Assembly: GCA_036365455.1 (NCBI GenBank)
Contig: JAWQUS010000003.1
Coordinates: 6,716,001-6,780,000, forward strand
DNA from: Macrosoma leucophasiata
Lineage: Eukaryota; Arthropoda; Insecta; Lepidoptera; Hedylidae
Direction: 5' to 3'
Length of the DNA stretch: 64,000 nucleotides
Positions 34,948 to 46,700 of the stretch are shown piece after piece; the first letter of the stretch is position 1; each line of letters opens with the position of its first letter. Position numbers and translations under genes: made by a program. The notes under the pieces are model-generated. The model worked only from the letters and a program-made list of their open reading frames with translations, had not been told where the DNA came from and ran no database searches.

Positions 34948-35140
34948 AATAGTGACATGCCAGAAGCCTGATATTGAACGAAGAGTTGGATTCGTCGGTG
35001 GCTCGACAGCATAAATTACAACTCCTTCAAAAACTTGTTGAAACTAGGGAAATCGCCATTTACCATAATGTACATACAATTTTCAGCCATGGCACGCTAT
35101 TTGCATCACGCTTTGTAAGTTATTAGTATAAAATACTTTT

Positions 35141-35430
35141 ATGACTGCCTCAGTAGTGTAGTGGTAGCAGGCCACTACTACTACGCTGGGGGTCCTGGGT
35201 TCGATTCCCGGGTCGGGGACTATCAGAGATAACGGTTTAGAATCCTATATCTATGGGGCTATTGGGATTTACCATTTTCTGGAAATTTCCCAGTACCTCA
35301 GAGTTTGGTAATGTGTCCGAAGATGCAACACTTCGCCACCTGTTACATGGGCCAAAAAGTAAACGGCGAGTGGTGGGTGTTTGCATGTATGCTTGAAGGC
35401 ATGTATTTACCTCTGCCTACCCCTACGGGT
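35141..35430 (+). mobile_element. tRNA-headed SINE, full length
   Basis: Head with A-box-like (agtgtagtggtagcagg) and B-box (gggttcgattccc) Pol III motifs, then a body (agataacggtttagaatcc, tttctggaaatttcccagta, tttgcatgtatgcttgaagg) ending ctacccctacgggt. Related copies lie at 27455-27710, 59865-60070 and 4745-4860. Confidence 0.75.
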
Positions 35431-35770
35431 ATTATAATAATTATTGCAACCCATTATGCTGCTGGGCACGAGTCTCTTCCCTTTTTGGAGGGAGGCCTGT
35501 TGCTTACTTCACCACGCTGCTCCAATGCAAATGGAGATACGGGTTAGTGGCCAACCCGCTGTCGGATGCTTCAAACCGCCCATAAGGCCTCCGACAAGGT
35601 TTAAGGATTGCTATCTATCGATAGCAACTGGGACCGACGGCTTAACGTACCCTCCGAAGCACGGAAACGCGCATTTCAATTTTCCACTAGTCACCCTTCA
35701 CACACCCGACCGCGCCTGTAACGCTTAACCGAGTAGATCGCTTCCGATCTACATCTACGGCCATGCGCGC
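35430..35770 (+). repeat. Family D repeat abutting the SINE
   Basis: Same motif order as 18021-18405, directly after the SINE end. Confidence 0.75.
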
Positions 35771-36012
35771 TTCTTGGTTGTACCTATACAATTAAGTATT
35801 AAGGTAAGATACAACATTACACTCTACTGGCGGTAGAGTTCCAGTGTACCTTTTTGGCAGCCGTAAGACACATATTACGTGTACTATATGTATTAATTTT
35901 AGATATTGTGTTGTCTTTTCTTTGTTGTCCACGTTTTATGTCTGTTTTATGTGTCTCGCTGTGTGTCAAATAAATTTTTTTTTCTTGTTTCTTGTTTCTT
36001 GTGCAGAAAGAT

Positions 36013-36260
36013 TAGGTAATGCGGTGGTGCCTACGCCCGCGAGCTCCGTCAGTAGTGTTCAACACTATTGTGTTCCGAGTTTGATGGTAATGTATGGCCC
36101 CGTAATGACTATCACAAAGACATAACAATTAAGGTCTCAAGGGTGGCAATGCATCTGCATTTTGATCTCTCGTTTTTGTGTGGGTGTCTATAGGCTGCAG
36201 TCATCGCATAACATCAACATGAACTGCATGGTTATTTGCCACCTTCAATACATTAAAAAA
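36013..36260 (+). repeat. Family B repeat
   Basis: From taatgcggtggtgcctacgc through gcatctgcattttgatc and ctataggctgcagtcatc to cattaaaaaaaaatg. Its 5' end is rearranged. Confidence 0.7.
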
Positions 36261-36419
36261 AAATGAAAATAATTTTTGTTAAGCAGGTATTACAATAGTA
36301 GTAGTTGATGCTAGATCAATAGCTACAAAATCAGTAATCAATTTCCACAAGGTACCTACTTTAATTTAATTGTACCTTATAATACTAAATATGAGTAGCT
36401 TCAAAGCTACTCATTTGAG

Positions 36420-36512
36420 TATTGACGAACTAAATGTATTGAAACAATATTTATTTATATCAATTGCGTATGTTCGTAGCGCTCGCGTTGGTGTAGATAA
36501 CTCATTTACTAA
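36420..36512 (+). repeat. ~93-bp repeat, inverted partner at 46557-46650
   Basis: aatgtattgaaacaat ... gcgtatgttc ... cgttggtgtagataactcatttactaatgg matches the reverse complement of 46557-46650. Confidence 0.55.
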
Positions 36513-36816
36513 TGGACATACAATGAATGCCTTATGACTTTTTTGAAATTGTTTTTGTTTGAGCAACATAATAACACAATTATGGAGGGTAGATACAAAA
36601 ATGCCAGAGACTTACTGAATATTCGTCCCTTTTTATACGTACCTACCCTCACAATATTATTAATCATCGAAATGCTCGGCAGAGTAACTGGTAGGTCTAA
36701 TATTATTTTTTTGTGTATTTTGAAACCACCTAGTGTTCAAATATTAAATACCTATCTATTTTGTCTTTAAGGATAGTAAGTAAGTCTTGGCACAAAATAG
36801 TAGTAAATTTACTTAT

Positions 36817-36822
36817 TTTATT
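36817..36822 (-). terminator. Polyadenylation signal of the JHBP/takeout gene
   Basis: AATAAA on the minus strand, 13 nt downstream of the TAA stop codon. No other hexamer lies closer. Confidence 0.6.
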
Positions 36823-36834
36823 GAAACGAAGGGT

Positions 36835-36986
36835 TTATACAGTAATAAGGTCTTCTAATGGCACAAGCTGGAATAGTTTTTTCACATTTTTCAATATAGA
36901 GGTAACACCATAATCAACAATGGGATCGCCGAATTCTTCCGCTACCATCTGCCAGTTACTGTTCATGAAGTCCACTACTGCTTTAC
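36835..36986 (-). CDS. JHBP/takeout gene exon 5 (C-terminus)
   Basis: 152 nt including the TAA stop, TTTTCAG acceptor. It encodes KAVVDFMNSNWQMVAEEFG and the closing helix. The NxNW and EEFG elements are typical of takeout/JHBP C-termini. Confidence 0.9.
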
Positions 36987-39952
36987 CTGAAAATTGTTAA
37001 ATGAAAACACTGTTATTTGACGTCTTAAATATTAATTCATAATTAAGTTTCTCACTAATAATGAATACACTATTCTTGGTTGGCCACATTACTAATAATT
37101 CGGAAGGATCCTCCCATTGTAATGTAACACGAATTCGTGACTTGAGCAGAGTATTTCTCAAGCTTGTTTTATATTATTTCGCATTAACACATGCTTGTGA
37201 AATATATTTTATTTAAAGAAAAATGGAAAGAAAAATTTGACTTAAGGCGAGACTCGAACTCGCGGCCTACTGGGAATCTAGTCCAGCCGCTCTTCCAATT
37301 GAGCTACTGAAGTCCTGCCCGATTTGTCAAATCTTTCCTTCACATTTATTGCATTGCTTTATGGTAGCAGCAGCGCCATCTATTGCCAACTATGCTAGTT
37401 AGGCAACCGATATAATAGACTTTGCAGTTTATTGAATATCGTAAAGAAGTCGCTTTTACCCTTAATAATTGTTTTATATTATTTCGCATTAACACATGCT
37501 TGTGAAATATATTTTATTTAAAGAAAATGGAAAGAAAAATTTTTTGACTTCAGGCGAGACTCGAACTCGCGGCCTACTGGGAATCTAGTCCAGCCGCTCT
37601 TCCAATTGAGCTACTGAAGTCCTGCCCGATTTGTCAAATCTTTCCTTCACACTTATTGCATTGCTTTATGGTAGCAGCAGCGCCATCTATTGCCAACTAT
37701 GCTAGTTAGGCAACCGATATAATAGACTTTGCAGTTTATTGAATATCGTAAAGAAGTCGCTTTTACCCTTAATAACTGTTTTATATTATTTCGCATTAAC
37801 ACATGGGAATCTAGTCCAGCCGCTCTTCCAGACTCCCAGTAGGCCGCGAGTTCGAGTCTCGCCTGAAGTAAAATTTTTCTTTAAATAAAATATTTCTCAA
37901 GCTTGTTGTTCCACGTACCAAACAAGCATAGGTACGTTTCTCTATGTTTATTTGCCACCACCAAACAAACAAAGAAAAACCGGTCAAGTGCGTGTCGGGC
38001 CACGCGCAGTATAGGGTTCCCGGGATAGTTACAGAGTAAGAGATGTAATGAAAAAAAATTATAAATATTTTCTATGGAGTTGTTCGAAATTTTCGAGTAA
38101 AATATATTTAGTCTACTATAACTCGAAAAATTTGCAAGGCCAACTTAAGTGTGATAGTTTTCCTTTTAATTTCGTTATATGTATCTTCACGCCAGGTCCC
38201 TAACGGGGTAGGCAGAGAGTGTAGAGCGCCAGACATCCCGGTTCTGACAAACCTCTCGTGCCTCGTCTACCTTCATCATTCTCTTCATATTCGTTATATG
38301 TAGCTTCTATTGCCGTAACGTTTGAATTTCTAACAACAACCGTTTAGTTGGTAGGGGGGAACACTTAACTCTAATGAATATGTGCACTTTAAAGCTCGAA
38401 AAATGATGTTAGCACACCCTTAAGATTTGAAAGACCTATCCAACGATATCTATATGTATAGAACCCGAAAAATAAAAAAAATATATAAGTTGAACGGCTA
38501 CTTGTTAGATACTTACTGACTTCAGGGTTGCCTCGGAATAAATTGGTGATATTGTAATGAACTTGACCATTGTAGCTATGTTTGGATTTAAAGTTCGTGA
38601 TATCCAAGTGTTTGCGGCCGTCTGGTCCATTGACAACGCCTAGCTTGAATGTGATATCGAATTTTATGTTTTCTGAAAAAAAAAATGTTCATAAGGTACA
38701 GGTGGTAGAGTTCTAGTGGCGAGGACCGTAATTACCTATTCAGCTTTAATAAGGACTAACTGTGCCCGCGACTTCGCCCGCGTAAGAATTTATGATTGTT
38801 CAGTATCTACCCGGATGAAGTCGTGGGCGCAGCTAGTATAAAAGTAGCATGAGGTACTCCTTATTACATCAGCCATCTGCCAGTGAAAGTCCCGTCAAAA
38901 TCGGTCCAGCCGTTCCCAAGATTAGCCCCGCCAAACAGACAGACAGACAGACAAAAATGTTGTTTTGGTATATGTACCGTGTATAAATACATATGCATTT
39001 AGTAAAAAGCGGTTATTTTTATATTACAAGCAGACACTCCAATGTATTACTTGTTCAATCTATTACTTACTGCATAGGATCGTCGAATCACCATCTCCGT
39101 CGATAGTGAACATCATAAATTTTCCATGCGATCGGTATTTCCCTTTGATAGCAAAATTACAATGGACTTGCAAGTCGAAATTATCACCAGATATCCTGCA
39201 AATTATAATATAAACGTTAGTAACTTCTGTCTTCTTTAGTTATGTCCAAAAAATCAATGAAATATGAAATAACATGAAATAAACAATGAAATATGTAACA
39301 TAAGCTTGGGACGCAAGGTAAATTTACCTCAGTATTTTAACTGAGAAAATTCGTTTGCCCAGATTTTGATGTTCTTTAAAAAAAAGTGACATACATGATG
39401 TAATAGATACTTACGAGGCTGAATCGATGATACATTTCTTAAGTCCTCTAGATTGTCCTTGCACGAATTCTATTTTAAGACCTCCAGGCAGCAGAAGATT
39501 GACTTTATCTACAATGAAGGGGTCTAACGAGCTGATGCCTAATTCTGGTATACCATTTATAAATTCAGGCGTCACAGATTGTAAGAAATCTTTTAAACAT
39601 CTTGCTGACTTGTCTGTGCAGGGTGTTTTGAAGCCATCTGTATATAAAAGAAAAATATTTATTAACTTATATGTATGTATATAATTGATCTATCGTCGTA
39701 ATAATGACAGCCAAAAATCAGGAACATCAATGATATATAAATATAAATTATAAATAAATCTTATTTTTTAAATGAACGAAAAACAAAAGTAAAGAATATC
39801 TGTATAATTTAAGATCTGTATAACTTAAGGCATCATAGTTAAAGGAACATAAAGTAATCAAAAGAAAAATACTTACGGAAAGCCATAGTATCCTCTATAA
39901 CAGAAATAAATATCAATGAAAATAGAAAAACACCATGAGATAATTGACCCAT
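36835..39952 (-). CDS. Takeout/hemolymph juvenile-hormone-binding protein family member (complete, 5 exons)
   Basis: Spliced model on the minus strand: 39952-39877, 39637-39415, 39195-39071, 38672-38517, 36986-36835. It totals 732 nt, or 243 aa plus stop, the usual length of the family. Introns are GT-AG with consistent phases (1, 2, 1, 1). Residues 1-25 look like a signal peptide. The mature start has the takeout cysteine pair (C32 in KTPCTDKS, C39), then an amphipathic region (FINGIPELGISSLDPF), GLKKCII, and the C-terminal FMNSNWQMVAEEFG with a helix before LEDLITV. Family members are secreted hydrophobic-ligand carriers: JHBPs bind juvenile hormone in hemolymph, and takeout proteins act in feeding and clock output. 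Which ligand this one carries cannot be told. Polyadenylation signal AATAAA lies 13 bp past the stop. Confidence 0.9.
37240..37313 (-). tRNA. tRNA-like sequence 3 (array copy, acceptor mismatch)
   Basis: Second-to-last array unit within the JHBP gene's intron 4. It is identical to the 881-954 copy except for a change in the 3' acceptor (acttaagg on the plus strand) that breaks one acceptor pair. Confidence 0.55.
37547..37620 (-). tRNA. tRNA-like sequence 4 (array copy)
   Basis: Array copy 307 bp from copy 3, with intact acceptor, D and T arms and a T-rich run directly after the 3' end on the minus strand. Same unassignable anticodon loop. Confidence 0.55.
37804..37869. pseudogene. Split, head-to-head tRNA-like halves at the array end
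   Basis: 37804-37830 is the 5' half of the tRNA-like body on the minus strand. 37831-37869 is the 3' half on the plus strand, followed by the usual T-rich tail. This is an inversion junction at the boundary of the inserted array. Confidence 0.6.
37977..38470 (-). repeat. Family F element in intron 4 of the JHBP gene
   Basis: gaaaaaccggtcaagtgcgt, gtatagggttccc, and the same interior as 23545-24075, interrupted at 38182-38289 by an RTE tail. Confidence 0.7.
38182..38289 (-). mobile_element. 108-bp RTE tail inserted into another repeat with an 11-bp target duplication
   Basis: The minus strand carries the RTE 3' tail (taccccgttagggacctggc...). Flanks ttcgttatatg occur at 38171-38181 and 38290-38300, and the interrupted host repeat is continuous across the site in its copies at 23545 and 28980. 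Confidence 0.75.
38517..38672 (-). CDS. JHBP/takeout gene exon 4
   Basis: 156 nt, acceptor after a long T tract, GTAAGT donor. It encodes KNIKFDITFKLGVVNGPDG and HLDITNFKSKHSYNGQVHYN, ending NLFRGNPEV. Confidence 0.88.
38750..39060 (-). repeat. Helitron-like repeat in and beside intron 3 of the JHBP gene
   Basis: Inverted end pair (ctgtgcccgcgacttcgcccg / gatgaagtcgtgggcgcagc) followed by the block and (CAGA)n tract seen at 16900-17350. Stops about 10 bp before exon 3. Confidence 0.55.
39071..39195 (-). CDS. JHBP/takeout gene exon 3
   Basis: 125 nt, TTTGCAG acceptor, GTAAGT donor. It encodes beta-strand-like segments ISGDNFDLQVHCNFAIKGKY and GKFMMFTIDGDGDSTILC, as expected for the central sheet of the family fold. 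Confidence 0.88.
39415..39637 (-). CDS. JHBP/takeout gene exon 2
   Basis: 223 nt, ATATACAG acceptor, GTAAGT donor. It holds the diagnostic N-terminal part: PCTDKSARCLKDFLQ, GIPELGISSLDPF, LLLPGGLKIEF and RGLKKCIIDSAS. Confidence 0.9.
39877..39952 (-). CDS. JHBP/takeout gene exon 1 (signal peptide)
   Basis: 76 nt from ATG to a GTAAGT donor, phase 1 out. It encodes MGQLSHGVFLFSLIFISVIE and a short remainder, a typical secretory leader with cleavage expected near residue 25. Confidence 0.85.
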
Positions 39953-40530
39953 AATGTATATTTGAAAATATTAACTATGTATACAAAATTATTATAAATC
40001 AATAAATAAAACTGACAATACAGTGTTGTCAATGCACTGGCGAAATTGGAGTAATAAGTTGCGTCCATAATAATGATCTTATATACTACTTACAGAATTT
40101 GTAATTACTTAATGAAAATGATTTACTCAAAATAATTAATTAATTAAACATATTGTACTCAATACAAAGACATCGATTAGAAATTGACTCAACCTTTTTT
40201 CCTATAATTTCCGTGAATTGATCAAAAGTTAAGTAAGTACTAAGCTATCTTTGAACGGATCATTATGCGTAAAACGTGATTATGCATGTATCTAATATTA
40301 ATTTACGTTTAATAACGGTATACTTTGATATTGTCTTAAACATAATAACTTGTTGTGATCTTACTTAGTAATGTTCTTGAATATATTCACTAGTCTGAAA
40401 ATACTGAAGTGAGATATTAAAATATAAATACTAAAATATTGTCCATTACAACAATAGCCACAAATACTATCACTCCAATGTTATTCGTAGAGTTATCTTA
40501 TAGTGGAGGGACATGTAATTGTCCAATTAT

Positions 40531-40745
40531 CTATCTTTCTTCAAACATGATTCTGTCTTGTATTCTAACGTCTATATCGATCTCTTCATCATCTTTGGGT
40601 GGAGGAGCACTGCTCGTAAAGATACTGTCCAGCAGTTCTTTTGGTATATCTGAATCTTGAGTGTTATCATAAGAAGCTGGTTTATCCTGTGGATTTGAAT
40701 TCGATGGTGTTTTAGAGCACGAGCTTGATCGACGCAATGACACAT
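40531..40745 (-). CDS. Kazal-like gene exon 6 (last cysteine and acidic tail)
   Basis: 215 nt including the TAG stop, CTTTCAG acceptor. It starts DVSLRRSSSC, giving the sixth cysteine of domain 3, then a serine/asparagine/aspartate-rich tail (PPPKDDEEIDIDVRIQD) ending FEER. No membrane anchor is present. Confidence 0.85.
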
Positions 40746-43700
40746 CTGAAAGAGTATGTACATTTATTAGATTCGTCTTATATTTGATGAACACAAAACT
40801 TGTGACTATTGTAATAATTTTTTCTTCAATGTTTCATGGAATTATACATTTTTCCACAGGATCAAAACAATTCTGACGCTGCTGTATTTACCTATAGCTA
40901 GATATATAACTACTGCTATTACTGTTTAATCTATCTGTCTCAATAGGTAATATTTGAGGCAGATAGGTTAAATAATGCTGTTACGCCTCCACAAGTTCTT
41001 TATTAATCATGTCATTCTATAATCTGTCATGTTCTACTTAAGCTGGGTTGCATTATCTTACATTAGCTTTACAAATTTCTTGAAGTACCTACTGGTTAAG
41101 CGGAAAATGAGTTGTACCATTGGGAAATTGTTTAATGACGTAACTTTTACTACTAACTGTAACCGGCCAAGAGGCGCTGGTTAAAGTTTTTGTTAATGTC
41201 AATTATCTGTTAGATGTTACTACTGATACTTCTCTTGCAACCCTGGTAACTTTGAAAATGTCAAAAATACTCATTTACTATTCTGTTCAATTTGTCAAAT
41301 ACCATAAATTTAACAGAACAGAAAGGTATTAATTTTCTTTCTATTACTTTCGTTTACAGTGCTTCTTCGTTCGGTAGCTTACTTAGTATTCTAGTCATAT
41401 GAGAATCATAGGTATTATGTTAAGACATTCATTTTGGCCTCTAAGTTAAAGGTATTTGTTCCTTACCAACACCGCATCTCTTTGCGCATTTCAAAGCACC
41501 AATATTGTTGTAAGTCTGTCCGTTTGAGCCGCACACGGGATCATACTTCGTTCTAGTAGGACAATTTTGGATGCATCTGTCAACAACACTCTGGGTACTG
41601 GCTTCTTTTGGTTGTTCCGTGGTAGTTGGTTGTGCTTGAGCTGGACAACTGCCTGTCCTCAATAACTTTACAGCTGAAAAATATGACATTTTATTAATCA
41701 ATGTTAAAGTTGAATCACATTTGTAATTTTGTCTGTTTTTCACATTTCTTTATGTCATTTAGGATTAAATAAATATTTTAAGTATTGTGGCGGTCATTAT
41801 CATCACTCCAGCCGAATGACGTTTACAGCTAGAAAAAGTCTTCTCCAAATACGCCCAGAACAGGGTCGTGAGTCAATAGGGGATAATATGCCATCATCGC
41901 CACGCTTGGCAGACGGATTGATCGATCGCAGTGGCGGCAGCTTTATCGCGGGGTTATATTTACTACCGTCCTATCGGAATGTTTTGACCGCCATTGTTCG
42001 GTTGACTGACTGCACTTCCGGAAGAATTTTCTTTCAGTAGAAGAGAATTCTTCCGTTAGTGGGTCGTGGTCGTCACATCCTGACGCCAGTATCAGTATTG
42101 TGGCGGCATCAAGTATAAAGTATTGTTTATTATATGACTAAATGACAAAAATTGGTAACTGTAGATATTTAATTTTCCATTTATTTTACTGCTGGTAGAG
42201 CTGCCGTGACGGAGCTCGCGGGCGAAGACACCACCGCATTATCTTATCTACTTGCCTATAATTCTAAATCGTGATGATCAGTCCTTTCGTGTTCCAGTCA
42301 CGCGGTAATATAATTTTATGTTAATAAGTGAATAATAAGAGAATACTGTAGCTAAGGTCTGAGTTGTGTCTGTGGCAGATATTACAGGGCCGCATATTAA
42401 ATTAAATAGTTTATTTCATAATTCAATTTAAATATTTGGCCGAGAGCGACACGCGCTTGCCACTTGCCACTTACCAGAACTATAACGCTGTCAACCATAA
42501 GCGTCCACAAAAAAATATCTACCTTCGGGATATATGTACATTGTGTGAAGTTTCAGTACGCATTCAACCTAAATACCACCAAGTGAAGCCTGCCTTAACT
42601 TTGCCAGTCTCCACCTCACAGAATTCGATTTTATGGTGGTAGTTAGTAGTTAAGTAGAAAGCCCTTCTTTGCATTGTGAGTATTGTGACTAACTTCACAG
42701 TAGCATCTTTGTTTTGCATGCACCGAACATTATATATTTTTTTTAAATTAAAGAAAATTATCTTTTTTCTATTAGGTAACACTTAAAATAAGATCGTATA
42801 AAATCGTACCAACTCCGCATGACCTGGCGCATCCTAACCGTCCAATGTTATTGTATGAAACTCCATTAGTACCACACACGGGGTTATATTCTGTGGTCAC
42901 AGGACACGACTGTATGCAGTCGTTTCGGATCTGAGCATCCACGGGACTCTGCGACGTTTGGGTCTCAGGGCATGCCGATGAATATTTCAATTGAACATCT
43001 GGAAAATTGAATTAAAAGGACTTTATACGAGGTGGACAAGTCTATGCGACAGTAAATTATAATACTTGTCATACACGGAAATATCATGCAATTATGTTAT
43101 ATAGGTATTAGTGTTCAGTGCTATCGAGTTCCGGTCAGGTGGTCACGTACCACCTAGGTTCTACCAGGTACCACTTAAATTAAATCTTTTGCGATTAAAC
43201 TATTCTTCAGCATTCCAATGCTGCATAGTCAATATCAAATAAAGTCACGCTTTTACATATCTTCCATACTCTGTACAGGCAGCTTAGCTTCGAACATTTA
43301 ATTACTCTATGGTCTAACCAGGCCTTAGAGTTTTTAAATAGTTTAATCCTAATTTGATTATTACCTAATTCTACATTTAAATATTTTTATCAAAGGATTT
43401 CAACATTTTCTTCGTAATATATTTTTTATAACTACATTTAAAATACCCTTCAGCATAATGTCTGCAGTTTTGACAGCCTTATATTCTCTACTTCTGGAAA
43501 ATCACGTTTTTTTGAATGGTGATTAACTTTAGATCGCCTTTTTTATATTTTCCTAAATCATTATAATTATTTACTTAATATGTGAAATAGGTATTTAGAT
43601 ACTAACATTTTATTTCAAAATTATCGCAATTCATGGCCTTAACCATAATAATGATAGCAGATTAACATAATTATAAAATTGTAGCTTTACCCTGATTGAT

Positions 43701-46700
43701 GTCGAGTCCTAGACAGTCTAACAATAAAAAAACTACCGACAGTTTCCAGTTCACGGTAAAATAAAATTATTAGAAAAATAATAAATATTATAAATTGCAT
43801 GTCTGTATACAATCGGGTCAATGAACTTCCAATTAGGTATTTTATTACAATACGAGGAAGGAAATAAGACGCTTAAATTGATGATATTATAATTTGGAAA
43901 TAAAATGAACCTGTACCAAAAGTTATAATAACTGGCTAAATAAAAAACAAAAAAGAAAAAAGCGAAAACCAATTTGTATAATCATTCAGCGCCAGTTACC
44001 TGATGTATCTATTAGGTATTACCTACATATTCTTTTCTGATGTGCACTTGTTGTAATTGGGCAAGATTTAAGGTAGGTTTAAGTGACATAGTGAATCAAC
44101 TCATTTACATTAAACCTAGAGCATCGTCTCGTAAATGTCGTAATTAAAAATCGAACAAACCATACCAATGCCACAGATCATCGCGCACTGCAGTCGACCC
44201 ACGTTGGCATACTGAACATTGTCTGTACCACAAACAGGCTTATAATTCGATGTCTTAGGACATGCGTATAAGCAAGCTTCAATTTCTTCCGGTGTCGGCG
44301 GAGACCTGGGCCGCCATCTGGAAATAATTATTGTATATCAAATGAGAGGGTGACTTTGTATACAAACTCCTTGATAAATAAGTTTCTTGTTCACTGGTTC
44401 ACTTGATTTGGCGAGTAAAAGGCGTTTTAAGATCGTGCTATACATATAGGTACAACAATAGCATGAAAAACTTATGAGAAGAAGAGAAGGAATAAAAACA
44501 TGTATTAGGTGTCGATAATATTTTTACAATTATTTTTATCTGATTTTGTGATAAGGCTTCTAGTCTACTTTGATGGTAATTAGATACTTAGGCAATTTTA
44601 TCTTCTTCTAAATATCAATACAAATAAATAAAATTGGAGTGTCTGTTTGTAATATTAAAGTAACCGCTTTTTACTAAATGTATATGTATGTATACACGGT
44701 ACATAAACCAAAACAACATTTTTTACAATTTTTGTCTGCCTGTCTGTCTGTCTGTCTGTTTGGCAGGGCTAATAGGTACTTACATAAATTAAGCGTCACG
44801 TTATTTGTGCACCAGTGTGAATTGGTGCGGGCCGCTAGTATACATATAAAATGTAGTGTCAGGATTCTCAGCCTGAGAATAAATACGGATAATATCCATC
44901 TATCATTTAAGTATCCAATTCACGCAATATTTTCATGATAAGAATAAGTATACAGTATATTTAGCTCTCGCCTTTGTACCTAACTTATGGCCGCGCGCTA
45001 GTTATCGATAAATCTTAGTTGTTACATGGATGAATCCTATTCAAAAATATTTCTTTTACAACCGCTTTAGTACCACCATAAATTATTACATATATTTTGT
45101 ACCTGGTATGTCTACCACTGACTGCATTAAAATATTCACTGTCCACAGAAGTATTCGTTGCGTCACTAAGCAAAGAGTAAACATCGTAAAACACTATTCA
45201 AATCATCAAAAAACTATCGACCTTGTACAACGTTTTCCATATAAATATAATATCATATCTACGATATATTTCAATGTTAGATATAATATAATAGGTACTA
45301 TGACTTCATGAAATTAAAAGTTAGCTACAAGTTTATTTTACCAGTCAATCCATATTTAGTATTATAAATGTGAAAATCCGTCTGTTAAGCTTTAACGACA
45401 AAACTGCTCAACCGATTGATGAAATGTAACAAAAGGTAGTGTTGACCATAAGGAAGGACAGGCAACATTTTGTGCCTAAATAAAATAGAAAGCTGACGCA
45501 TTAATTAAGTCACGGGAAGCAGCTTGTCAGTAATAATTTGTCAAAAATCACCCCGTGTTTTTATGTCATAAAGTAGAAACAATCATGCAGTTCACATTGA
45601 TAGTAAGTGACTGAAGACTATAAACATCTACAAATCTACATAAAATCCAGAAACTTCAATGCTGGCGTTGCCATTTTTGAGGTCTAAGTTGTTGTGCTTC
45701 TATGCCCGTAATTACTACCCGACAACAACACGATAGCTCTAAACACTACTATTTAACGACAAGTAATGCGAAGGTGTCTACGCCCGCGCGCTCCGCCACT
45801 GAAGTTCTATCACCAGTAAAAGTGTATACCGCCATTTAAAGTGTCGAGTCCACAGATTTGGAGGCAGTAGTGATTTGTAAGAGGAAGGCTCATAGGAGCC
45901 ATAACACTACAAAATATCACATGATAAGTAGAAAATAAATAAAATAATATCATTGCCATACTTTTTTGTAAGCAAAAAAAAATATGAAAATCATTCTTAT
46001 TTAATCTAAATTTATTTGGAGGCTTTTGTTTTGACAATTTCTTCCAAGGATAAAACCAAGACACAAACGAGCACGCAACCAAAGAGTTTCAGTTAGGCCG
46101 TCAAGCCGTCAATTGATACTTAGAAGGCTTTATGGTCGGAATTTACTAATTACGTTTAAATTGATCCTAATGAATAGATTAGTATATATTCAGGCTCAAT
46201 AATTAAAAAGCCACAATGACCAGTAATTTCAAATTTCCTTGACGTGATTTTTCTAACGGTTACTTTATTTTCTCCCATCAGGAGATCCGACTCGACCGCC
46301 TCATTCAATATGGCACCTTCGATCATCAAGGATCGCACCGATCTAGATAGATTATTAAATTGATCGAACCGCTATCAGTAGGTATCCCAGTTAAAACGTA
46401 CAGCAAATTCATTCACGAAGAAACTATCGTTTTTATAGGCGGTAAGAAGTGACAAAACAAAATCGTACCTAGATCTTAAATTCTGATCATCTCTAATAAT
46501 GTTTTATTTTGCTCATAGTCAAAAACGCTTTGAAATAAAGTCATCAGGCATTTGTTTAATTGCGTGCCCATCAGTAAATGAGTTACCAACGTTGTGAACA
46601 TAAGCGATAGATCAACATAAACATTGTTTCAATACATTAAGTTCATTTATTGATCTGTGTACCACCTAGCCAAGGTGACAGCCGTCCACTTATACGGAGT

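Larger units (their letters stand above)
37169..37890 (-). repeat. tRNA-unit tandem array in intron 4 of the JHBP gene, flanked by a 17-bp direct repeat
   Basis: Units start at 37166, 37471 and 37778 (periods 305 and 307 bp), and the last is truncated and inverted. The sequence tatttctcaagcttgtt occurs at 37152-37168 and again at 37891-37907, exactly bracketing the array, as a target-site duplication would. Orientation of the intact tRNA-like bodies is the same as the host gene. Confidence 0.8.

Noticed and set aside
36575..36692. Plus-strand frame MEGRYKNARDLLNI... followed by a possible gtaggt donor
   Set aside because: Hydrophobic and superficially exon-like, but it has no recognisable domain, no downstream acceptor, and it would run into the 3' end of the JHBP gene on the opposite strand.
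39427..39684. 85-codon plus-strand frame
   Set aside because: Antisense of JHBP exon 2, whose minus-strand reading is confirmed by splice phases and family motifs.
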